Shown: positions 15,301-27,300 of the stretch, piece by piece
Position numbering within the stretch: position 1 is the first letter of the stretch
Layout of the letters: every line of letters begins with the position of its first letter
Origin: Tigriopus japonicus
Taxonomy: Eukaryota; Arthropoda; Copepoda; Harpacticoida; Harpacticidae
Reading direction: 5' to 3'
DNA length: 64,000 nucleotides
Assembly (NCBI GenBank): GCA_010645155.1
Contig: CM021315.1
Coordinates: 3,447,308-3,511,307 of the forward strand
Made by a program: the position numbers and the translations under genes
Notes under the pieces: generated by a model
Told to the model about the DNA's origin: nothing
Databases searched by the model: none
Seen by the model: only the letters and a program-made list of their open reading frames with translations

Positions 15301-18300
15301 AAAGGTTCACATATGTAGAAGGAAGGAAGTTGGTTAGGAAAACGCTTTAACTTTCATGAATTTAGGCCTGTGAATTAAATGCAAAGAAAATACCCCTTGA
15401 ATATCCATTAAAAATACAGAAAAAAATAGCCCGGAATGCAAATAAAAATGGATGTTTCAGGAGGCATTTCAAGTTTTATTTTGGTTTTAGGTGTTGATTC
15501 AAGACTGAAAGGGGCCAATAACTATAGATTTTTCTTTTGTCTCGCAGCAAATTGACTTATTTTAGTTCGATTTTTAATGCATATAGGGAAGCTTTAGAAA
15601 AGTGCTTTTTTCTGTCTGTGGATAAGAATAAGCTACAAAAAGAGATTTGTAACCAAACTAATATTAGTCCTAAGGTTGTCCAGATCTGCCAACAATTGGT
15701 AGACTAAATACATCTTTTTTTTTCTTTCCTTATAATTACACATTCATCTGATTCAATGAAAATCACCATTTAACTCATATTGTACCAATCAGACAGGTTT
15801 TGGAGGAGAAAAGTCACTTTGAAAACCCTTTGGTTTACCAACAATCCAGCACCATTTAGAAAAGGCTTCAGGGCAATCATAGTTTCATTTTAGTAGAGAG
15901 AAAGCACAAAAAATTCCTCCGATAAATTCCATTCCTTCTCAATAATCTATGTGTCCTTCTATGGTACAAAAGGTTGAAGAGAAGTGGGTGATAAATCAAG
16001 TGTGGTTCTTTTACATATTTGTGCTTTATAATTTCTGTTAGGAACTTGTAAAACTCGTGACTGCATGTTAATAAATGAAAACCAACTTTCCGAAAAGCAT
16101 TGTCCGTCGCATTCCAGTGTTTATACACTGAAGTAAATTAAGTGCTATCTTGATTACATACAAAGGTAATAATTGAACAAGCAAGCACGTGGAACTTGAA
16201 ATGACTCAAGTTCTTTTTTCATATGCCTAAGAGTACGATTAGAGGTTCCTTGAACTCGAAATAGCTAAAAGCTTTTTGCCATGAGCTCCAAATTTAGGGC
16301 ATGTGGTCCTTAAATCCATCTCCAAATAAACTTAGAAAACCTGGTGATGACCTTTCAAGCTTAAAGATGTATCACAAATCTGATAACAAAAATACTTCGA
16401 AGACCAAGTTTGCTGGGTTTCAAGTGAAAAGGTTGAATGACAAGCCTTTTTAAGGGACAAGTGCTTTGTTCAACTACAAAAGAGACTGGGAACTCACCTC
16501 AGACGTGACAATGGAAGTTTCTTGACCTTCATCTTGCGTTACGAGTTCCTCCGTTTGGTCAGAAACAGAATCGAAGGTTTGTTCCAAGTCTTTGGGCACA
16601 GAAGATTTCCCATCTTTCAACGTTTCTCCGATTGTTGTGTAAGTACTTGATTCCGTGTCAAAGTCCAAAACTTGCTCCTGGGTTTCAAGACCTGAAAAAG
16701 GGAGACAAAAACAAATATATCAACAACTTGTTATGGTTGATACATAGTTGCCAAATATTCATCGTGAATCGACTTCAGAACTAGAAGTGCATTCTAGAAA
16801 CAATTATAATAGACGAATTCAGCATTTGTAACAAATTATTTAAGACAGAATACTAGCATTGGTAATAAATTTTGCAAAAGAAGGACTTTACAAAGGACAA
16901 CACAAGTGCAGGGGTTACAATATACAACGAAAAGCCGATATGTGCGGAGGTTGAGTGATTTTCAAAATGTCATTCCTGTTTTTACTGTACATAGAAACGC
17001 CTGGCAGATCGTAAACAAGTGAAGCAACGTCACAATATGAAGAGACATGCCTGTGCGATATGTTGAGCTCATGCTAACCAACCCTTGGGAATATTGGCTC
17101 AATGCTGATCCACCAGCCCGGGTGTCATTTGATGACTGTTTTGTTAAGACTGAAGACTCCGGCTCTACACCTTCTGCATCAGTGGAGGATGTGCTGGTGG
17201 AGGTAGTAGATCCGGATCGATTCCTTCGAATGGGTAAAAGGTCGTCGTCTTCATCAATTTCTAGGGTGACAGTGTTGGGTGCCACTTTCCGCTTGTATTG
17301 AGGCTCGCCCAGGGGCTCGTCAACATCATATATCTGAGAGGTAAGTTGGTGCCTGAGATCCTCAGTTTTATAGGTCTCAATACTTTGGTCTTGTTTGGCA
17401 TGGGCCCGCATGTCACGTTCAATCTGGAGTTGGCGAGACTTTTCCATTTTCTTTTGAAGTTCTGTGCGTTTAGACTCTCGTTCTTCAGCCAGCTTCTTAG
17501 CTTTCTCGACCCTTTCTTGTTCCTCTTGAATCTTTTTGGCTTCCTCTGCCTTTTTGGCTTCCTCTAGCTTAATTTCTTCTTCGGGAGTCAGGCCCTTGAT
17601 GGCAGCCGGATTTACTTTGTCAACCTTTTTGGCTTTAGGTTTTGGCTTGGGTCTAAATATTGGCTGTTGCATTGAAAATAGAGTCACATCTCCGTCAAGA
17701 AGGTCGTCATCCACTTTAGAGCCTTCCTCATCAACGGGGATAACTTGAGCCTTATTGGGCCTATCCTTTTGACTGCCTGGTCCATGGACGTTTACTTGAG
17801 CAGCTGGAGCAAATTTAAAATTTGGAAGGTTATCGAGATCAGTCTTGCTGTCCTGTTTCAAGACAGGTGGTGGTTCCGATTTCTCTTTTGGCCGAGCCCC
17901 CAAGGCCCTTGGATTTAAGATTTGGTTCTTGGGTTTGGGCGCTTTGACCAAAGGATTTAATGGAACAGGGTCAGGAGTGTGTGAGACGGATTGAGAGGCT
18001 GGAGCATTCTGCTGGTCTTTGGGACTAGGATGATGCTGGCTCTCTTGTTTGGAAGTCGGACCCTGGAGTACTTCGATTTCGGGGGATATGGCATGGGCAC
18101 TGGAATTAGAGGAACATGGAGTAAGGGGATCAACAGGGGTGGTTGGTTTAGGAGAGGGGAGAGGTTCGGGTTCATTGGGACTTGAGCATGCGATAGGGTC
18201 TGTCGAAGGATATGCCATCTTCTTAGTTGTGGAGGATTGCCTGGTGGTTGCCTCCGTGTTTTCAAGGGCATTTTCAGGGTTAGAGGAACTATCTAAAATA

Positions 18301-21300
18301 CGACCATCACCGGTTTTATCTACATGGGAAAGACATATATATTTTACATTAGTCATCTTTACGACCTTCACCACAGAATGAGTGTGCAGAGTGCATGTGA
18401 ATGGAAGCGGAAACGACCAAATGGAAGTAGAGGTAAGGTCTTTACAGTATGATCTCATTCTCGTCATCTATTTCAATGGAAAAGTCTCCAATGTCCTTAA
18501 GGAACTTGTTCCATTTCTGATGCTCTTCAAACGAGACGCTTTTGGCACTTTTTGGGGATCGTTTGTGTTTGAGAGAGCCGGATGAATTATAATTAGTTTT
18601 TAGAATTCCCTCCTCCACAAGCGGCTTATGCACTGAGCCTAAAATCTCATCAGAATGGACGGCTAAGTCAATTAAGGTAGTAGGAGTTTTACTCAAGCGG
18701 CTAAGATCAATATTTTCATTGGATTCAGGTTCCCCCATAATCCCTTCCCAATTGTAACTTGATTCCCCCATGGCCATTGTCCTGAGGGTTTTTTTGCCCT
18801 TCCCTTTCTTATAAAAGCCATGTTCCTCCATCTCTAATTGCTCCAAAAAGCTGACATTTCTCTCGTGAACCTGGCAAGCAAACGCCTCAATCTGTTTTGT
18901 CTTCTGAACTTGACCACGAATAAGTGAGAAGGAGCTCACATCCATGTAAGACTCATTCTTTGCTTTTTCTACTTCCTTTTCCATTTTCATCCTCAGTTCA
19001 CGGATACTTAACTCGGATTGTTGGATTATGGGATCCGGATTGGTATCAATAATATCCATGTCCTGGCCCTGAATTTTACAAGGTCGCTCTTCCCTCATGG
19101 GTACTTTTTGCTTATGTTCTTTGTCAAATTTAGGCTCTTTCCGTTTCCCCATGTTTTTTGGGGAGACTGTTGCTCTGCTCTCTTGTTCCATCTGTTCAAA
19201 ATGTTTTACTATAGAATCGAGCTCCCGAAGCGCTTCCGCCTCTTCAGTTGAGGTGGACATTTTGCGGGTCTGAGGGTGGCATGCAGGTTTCTCAATTACT
19301 TCGGGTGGAGGACTAATAGATATGGTCGGAATGGTGACCTCAGAGACCGGAGATGGTGAAGGTACTCTCTGACTACATTTGCTGGAAGAGGTTTGTGCTC
19401 TGCTGATAAATGGTTTAGGAAGAAGATTGGGCGAGTGCTTGTGTGTTTTGATTGACGTCACATCGGAAATGGTGGATTGATCTTTCAAATTAGATTGGTG
19501 CTTAACCAAGTGTGAAGAGGCTTGCTTCTGTCGGAACGTTTGGATGGATTTCGGGAAATGGGTGGGCAATGAAGTAGACGAGCGTTCTGGGCATTCATAG
19601 TTGTCAAACATTTTGATCTTACTTAAGATATTGGGTGACTTTCTAGCTATCGGTTTAAATTCGGAATAAGCGGAGATTTTGAAGTTTTTCATACCTGAGG
19701 CGAGATCTACAGTGCTGGTTGACGCTCTAAGCGTGGGTTCAATGGGTTCCTCATCTACAATGGGTTTGGTATCCGCGACTACTACAGGTTCTACGGAGGA
19801 CGTGGTCTCAGGCTCGGGTTGTTTGGGTTCGGGCTCTGACACTTTGGCATTTTCCACAATTGGCACGTGTTTAGGACTAGGATCGGCTTCAACTCGTGGT
19901 TCATGGACTTTGGCTTCACTGAAAGTGGAAATCTTTTCTGGCTTTGGTGTTGACGTAACTGGGCTGTCCACAGGGACCTCTTTCATTTCCTCCGATGCCG
20001 GCGAGGGTATGACATCTAATTGGGGTTGTGGGGTTGTCGCCAACGCTTGTTCATTTTCTTTGGCCCTTTTCTCTCGTCTTTCCCGCCTTTCCTTCCTCCT
20101 TTGTTCTTTTTCTCTTTTGGCCAGCTCTTTTTCAATGTCCTCTGCGCTGGGCCCGTCCATTGGGCTTTCAACACTTTGTTCAAATCGGTCCTGGCGTTGT
20201 AATTGGGGTACGGCTGTCTTTGGATCTTCAACAGGTGCCTCCTCAATGATTTCTTCCACTGACTCTTGGGCTTCAAGGGCTTTTGTCCGATATTCATCGA
20301 GCTCTGGAGATTGAGGCGCAGGTGGGGGAGGCACAACATCCTCTACTGTCTCCTCAACAGTCTCCTGTTTGACAATACCCAAGGTTCGAGGAGCAGGCTC
20401 GGGAGCAGGAGTAGGGCTTTGAACCTTAGTCTTGGGTTCGACCACTGCTTCCTCTTTATATATCAAAGAGGGTGTTTCCTCGGGGATTGGCACCACGGGA
20501 GGAACTGGAGACAATTTCTTGGGCGGTGCCGGAGCCCTACGCTTCGTTCGCCCACTTGTGGTCGAATTAAGGGACAACACTGAGCCTGCCGACACTGTTG
20601 ACAAATTGGATGCCGATGGAAAGTCGCCGTTTACGCCCGACTGCGTCAAATTTGACATGGAAATTGACTTGGTGGGGCTGTCAATCAAGCCACTTCGCTG
20701 TAAAGCGGCCAATGGCAGTTCCCTGTAACAAATCAAGGGTGAGGATTAACGTCCATTCAAGTACCTAAAGTATTTCCCTAAGAGCTTACCCATCTCCAGG
20801 AGAGGTTGGAAGCTGCCTTGATTTTCCAGGAGGAGGAGGTGCCTTCTTTTTCTTGGGTCTGTTTGGGGGTTCGGCCATGATGGATGAGCCGCTTCTTCCC
20901 ACGTGGTTCAAATGCAGTTCAGAGCGAGAATTGACTAAGGGTGAAAGTGATCGATCTCCTTGATCTCCCAAGGATCCACTACTCACACTGCTCTCTCCAG
21001 CACTCTGAAACCAAAGACAGTATCACTCTACATATTTCATTCATTTTCAAATGTCTTCATTTATTCAAGACAGTCAAGTTAATGTTTTTTCCAAGATTCA
21101 CGCAACTTCGAGGGTAATTTACCCGTGTTATGATGAAACTAGAATATTCTGACCATTAGCTATGTGCATGATTGATGTCATTACTTAAAGTGGTCAGTCC
21201 TAAGCCTTATCTTACTTCTACGTAGTTCATGCTTGAGGGTGAAATCATAACTCACGGATCTTGTTTTTGACGATTTTCTTCCCAACTGTTTTTTGGCCAC

Positions 21301-24300
21301 CACAGCCTCTCTGGCGAGAATCTCAGCCTCTTGTTGGAATCGGAAAATGTCTGATGTGGACACAGATCGGCTGTTGGGATTGGACTTGCTGACACTCACC
21401 AAGGACACTTCCGTGAGCTGATAATCGGCCAATGTATAGTTTGGCCTCAGTCGTTCATCCAAGTTATCTGAAAAAGAATGTAACACACATAAAATTGAGG
21501 CTCTTTGCATATCAAGGCCAACAAGCTTGAGAATTTGATCCTAATTTTATCGGTGATAAGATTAGCCAGGCATTTTAGTCCAAGCGCTCCTGCATATTTC
21601 TGTCGGCATCGATAAGGTCAGACTTTAAACATAAGTACAGTGACCGAAATTAGGTTTCAAAACTGAGACATTAATTTAAAATATTTTGCCATTTTGAGCA
21701 AATTTGTAACATTTAGTTCTTTTTTTCTTTTCCAACTTTAGAAAAATATCTCCCAAAAAGAAAAAAATGGTGTTTTGGTAATCATTTCTGCAAAATATCA
21801 AGTAGACAAGTGACCCCCAATGTTAAAAAATTCTGCTTCAAAATAGATATGTTACATGCATATTTTGGTTGGGGAAAAAACTTTCACATTTTTCAACACG
21901 TCAAGATGACCCATACTAACCATTCGATCTTGATCTTAAAACGCGTCCTTGCTTACAATATAGTGTCATTGGCCATATATGGCCATTGCAAAAATAATCC
22001 AACAATGGTCTCAAACCAAAGTATAATATTTATATGTAAGAAAATATCTAAACTAAATTAATCATTAATTTTCTTTACAGGGAATCCCATTTATTGTAGC
22101 GGAATAAAAAATCCTCCCCCCCCCAAAAAAAAAACGAAAATAAATTGTATTATTCAAATCTGTCCTTAAACCTTTGATGCTTTTTCAAGTACATAACATT
22201 TAAATTATTTGGTCTACAATTCTTTAATATTTTCAGCCGCTCTACACACGAGCCATTGAATCGTCAAAGTACACACTCCTTACTTCGATTGCTATTGATT
22301 AGCTTCGACGGCTGAAGAGCCCTCTTACGGGGAATTGGAACTGGCACCTCCGGTCCAGACCCAATTTTGCCATCTTCCGCAAACACTACCACCATTTTGA
22401 AACACAATGTATCCTTCTTGTCAAATGCAACTAACCACATCTTCAACCTTGGAGATTTCAGTGGGATTCATTCGCAAAGGCCTAAATACTGGCCAAAACT
22501 GGATAGACCAGAAAAGGCTCCCTGAGTTTTGACGTCTTTGTACCAAAATTTCGGCTACACACAATTGAAACCTCTCAAGTGCAGCTTTCTTTTAGATAAG
22601 TAAGTTATTGACTGGGTTCCACTGGGTTTCCAATGCTTTTAAATTTTCAAGATGTTTTGCCTCAAATGAAAAGGTAGTAAAAAGTTTTCCTCAAGCTGAG
22701 CCTTTCAGATTGCGAAGACATTGATAGTTGAACCAAATCTTGCTCTAAACTTCTTCCAGAAAGTTTGGGATAAGTTGAGTGCTCAGCCATTGGTGAATGT
22801 AGATTAAAAGTAAAAATGCTAGGTAGCTCGGAATTTAAAGCTCGTTATCAAAAGGTTTCAGAACACCATTAATGAGTTATGTCAACAAATGAATTAGTTC
22901 GGTCACAAAAATTGTTACCCAAAAACCCTAATGAGACTTCCAAAAGTAAGGTGGGCGTCTTAGATAATCATGCAAAGCTCAGAGACATGAAATACTTATT
23001 TTAAAAAATCTGACACTGCTTTGCAAAACGTGAGAAGGAATATGATCGTTCACTTTTTAGAAGGAAAGCCAACCTTTTAGGGAGGGTGTAAGGTTTCAAG
23101 TTTCATAGACGTCTGATGATGACAGTTCTGAACTTTTTTGGGAACGAAGGTTCAAATATATTTGAACAAGATCAAATCTTATGATATGAAGAGCGTTTTC
23201 CGAATCGTGACTTTAGCCCTCCCAATTTGAATTTGCATATTCATATCTTGCAAAGGTATGCGTATGTTAAGATTTCTTGTATTGGTCGTCGTTTGCATTT
23301 AAAGACGTATCAAAGCACTTGGGTAAATTGAAACCAAAGGACCTTAAAAATTGCAAGTAACTATCCAAGTTTGCCTCAAGCGTTTGCCCTCGAGACACCA
23401 TGGAACAAATGTTTGTTGAGGCCCATGTGCTGTTTTGAAATTCTTGCATCAGGAAAAGCTCACCTGTCTAAAATCAACGTCAACCTATTTTGCAAATCAA
23501 AATCAAGGATTCCCCTCCCACTCTTGTCATGTTATTTTCCAAAAGGCGAGACTTTCTTGGCTTCTTTAGCTTAAGAGCGCCCTCTGTTTGTTTGTTTCAT
23601 AATTTCTATAGTAGAAGATTAATAAACCTTGCAAAATATGTCAGCTTATACGCCTCGATTAGCGCCTGTTGTAGTCAAATTGAAACATAGTTGCCAGACG
23701 GTTATTCGTTAGGCCACTCTTTGGGAAAACGTTGAACATCTACCGTTACCTCACAGTAAAATTTCTCCAAAATATGCGATTTTGTGATTATAATGGCTCT
23801 CTACAAAGAAATAAATACATGATGGAAAAAAATGAACTTTTGCGACACTTTTACTAGTTGGCAACTGTGTTTCAATTGGACCACAAGAGGCGCTGATCAG
23901 GGGTATAAGCTGACATTTTTTGCACCGTTAACTGAAGTCAAATGCTTGAGCATCGATTAGCTATTTCAGCCAAGCATTGCATAATAATATGTTGTGTCAA
24001 ATGTCAAAGTAAGGCATGCTTCAAAGAAATGTTCTACTTGTTTAGAACTACGTAGTTCTCTTTAATTATTCAAGACCTTGGCAAGTATTTAATTACTAAT
24101 AACAGGATAGTGAAAATTGCTTTGCTCTGATGAACTTTTATCCTCCTCTTATCATTCTGGTGTTCTTAAAAATTCCGATTGTTTTTGGAATGAACACAAT
24201 TTGACGCAAAAGCAAGAACATATATCCGAAGAAATGTAACGATAACCAAACTTTCGCCCAAGTTTCATTGTTTTGAACAAGATGGCGTTGCAGGGAAAGT

Positions 24301-27300
24301 GCCCTAGCATTGCGTTTTCACTCGCAACAAAATCACAAGAAACCCTAGAGCATTCATTATGAAACGTGCTAAAACATACAATTTATATCTTACCTGGATG
24401 TCTAATCTCAAACTTGGACTCGTCAAGATTTCGGTCCTTACACACTTGTTGCAAAACTTGAGAAATGGGCATTCGAGGCGTGACCCGAGCCACATATAAT
24501 TGATTCCGGGGAAGACGAACCTAGAAGACATATATTTAAGCAATCAAAATACACGATGTCAATAATAGAAGGATCTTCGACAAGACGTCTGCTTCGACTA
24601 AGAAGATACTCTAAGAATTGTGTTAATACCAGTATTTTATCAATCATCTTTCTTATTACGAAACAAGTTTTAATCCTCATACGCCAGGGATTTGCCAAAA
24701 CTTGAGCAATTGCTTTACCTATCTCGATTAAGTATGTGTGTGAGTTTTAAACACACCAAACGAAGTGATGGTAAAAGTGGAGGTAACTACAGTAGTAAAG
24801 ATTCCTCTTTGTTCCAAAACCCAAAAATGTAAATATTGATTAAAAACCCATGTCTCATTTAAAATATGGAAAACATGGAAATTCCGGTTGTTTCATTAAT
24901 TGTTTATTGTTGTTGTTGTTATTGAAGAACACAGTGTGTAAAAGAAGTTTTGGAAAGAGAGGAGCAAAAAATAGAGAGGGCAATTTTGACTTGTTAAAAG
25001 TCGATATTATTTTTCTCTAAAATAAATGACGGATAAAAATAATTTTGAAAAATGCAAGAATGCTTTCATTAACACTTCAAAAAAAATCTGTCATTTTAGC
25101 CGCATCTTCAATCAAGACTTAGATTCATCTACATTTGGATCAAACTAGATGGAGCACGATAATAATCCACTAGTTCAAATATAGAGCCATTATAGAAAAT
25201 GAATACCTGCATGATATTTTTGGTTGATTCATTTAAAACAGGAAGGAAGGTGCAAGATTTTCAAAACAGAACTTAGATGAAAATGTAAGTCAAGTAAAAT
25301 ACTGCATTTTCAGAAAACCAACAATACTTTAAAAAATATCAACATTCATTAAGTACATTTCGCGCGCGTACTCTTCCAATTAAAGTGGCTCCAGATTAAA
25401 AGGAATCTGATGTTTTTGTAAAAATATTGCTTCATTATTAATCACTTCGACAATAAGTCTTGTTTTTACCCAAAAAACTAAACTTTGTACCAAATCACAA
25501 AATACTCACTTGAAGTCTGAATGTGGTTTCAAAAGGTTGATTCACCATTTTCATTGGCACCTTTCTCACAATGCAATCATTGACACGATGTTTTGGCATT
25601 ATATGAACGGTTGACGCCTCTAAAGCACCTGCAAATAAAAAATGTCACTTTCAATATCGCCACAAATCTTAGAATTGAAAGCAGGTTTTATCCAGCAAAA
25701 GGTCTTATCGATGAAAAGACCTCCTTTCGTACATCTTCCAATTCAGTGGCCTTCAGCCAATCCAATTAGGATTTGAGAGCGGCTTTGGCGATCCAATATA
25801 AGAAAATAAGTCAAAAGAGTCTGTCTCTCTTTACCTTGAAACACGGGGCTTTCTAGAGAAATGGAAGCAAATCCTGAATCCTGTTGAACCAATGGTGAAT
25901 TACTCTCCACATCCAACGACCCCAAGGATTTGGAGCTTCCATTTTTGGTCCATTTCAACATGATGAAAAACTTTATTGCTCAAGCACTCAATTCGAAGAG
26001 TTGTAAAAAATGTGCTCACTTCGAGATTTCAGTTCACATTGATTAAAACTCATGTGATTGTCATTCGAATTTCCCCAAAGGCTGAGAGAACTGACTTGCA
26101 TCATGGGCCTTATCTCAAATGTTATCCAATCAAAAAGCTAACAAAAAACGAATCAATGACTGCTTAGAGTTAATTTAAGATTTAAGTGCAAAGTGAAGCA
26201 AAATTTCCCGATCATTCACGAACGAGATCAACTCAAGTTTTAATGTAGATTTATTATCAGGATGAATTCTAATGTTGTGGGGAAGAATGTGTTTTATAAA
26301 TATTTCGAATGTTTCACACCTTTGTAACATCTCTAAATCTGAGGTACATCATTCCTATATTGTTTGCAATAAAACGTCATTGGATCTGAAAGACTTTTTC
26401 GCAAACTTTTCAGACACTTGCTCCTTAAATTAGTTGGTTAGGATCCGTTTATTAGGATATGACTGCAATTTAATAAGCAAGACTTGGTTTACAATATATT
26501 GCACATCAATCTAAAACGTTTAACAAATCTTCCAAAGGAATGCATTTCGCATTTCGCACAATATCGGAAATCTTCAAGCAATTAAATCAATTCAATGACG
26601 CAATCAGGGTTGGCTTAACGCATATGTGGTAATATTAGTAGTGATGGACCGAAAGCGCTTTCGGTTTCGGTTATGCCTACCGAAACCGAAAGCAGACATG
26701 CTCTATAAAGGATGGAGTTTGACAACAAAATCGAAAAAAAAATCGTCTAAAAAACTCTGAAATTTAAGTTTCCCGATTTTTCAAAATTTGCGATTACTCA
26801 ACATCGGACACATGAGCAATTTGATTTCTAAGGTGGATTTTGAATTTACACAATTTTGAAAACAGATGCTTTCGGTTTCGGTTTCGGTTAAGCCCTCTTT
26901 CGGCCGAAATTTTCGGTTTCAGTTATGAGCCCTCTCGGTCCATCACTAAATATTAGTCATTTTAAAAGCCGATAAAATAAAAAGACAGCAAATTAAGCCC
27001 CCGTTTGCAAAAAAAGATTACTTACTTAAACCAAATCTGTTGTGGTCAAGAAAGTATAAAATTTGAGTAATTTCAACTTTTGTAATTTTGAATATTGCTA
27101 ACAACAGTTGGTCCAACAGCAATTTTCCAATAGTAGTTTCATTCTTACTTAACTTATTCATAACGCAAAAATCATGAAATTTCTGGCTTGCAAATTGTTT
27201 TTTTTGCGTTGTTGGTTTTTTTGAGAGTTTTGTGATAAATGGAATATTTCCTCAAAACATGCCCACATTTTGATAACCATTTCAGTTGACATACAAAGGC

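Noticed and set aside
19679..20314. A 211-codon plus-strand Ser/Gly-rich open frame
   Set aside because: It is the antisense shadow of exon 9; its composition follows from the Pro/Glu/Ser codons on the coding strand.
22436..22488. A short exon ending at GATGTG|GTTAGT before the possible cassette
   Set aside because: It would enter in phase 1 and leave in phase 0, which breaks the frame into every neighbour. It is better treated as part of the frame-broken 205-nt segment.
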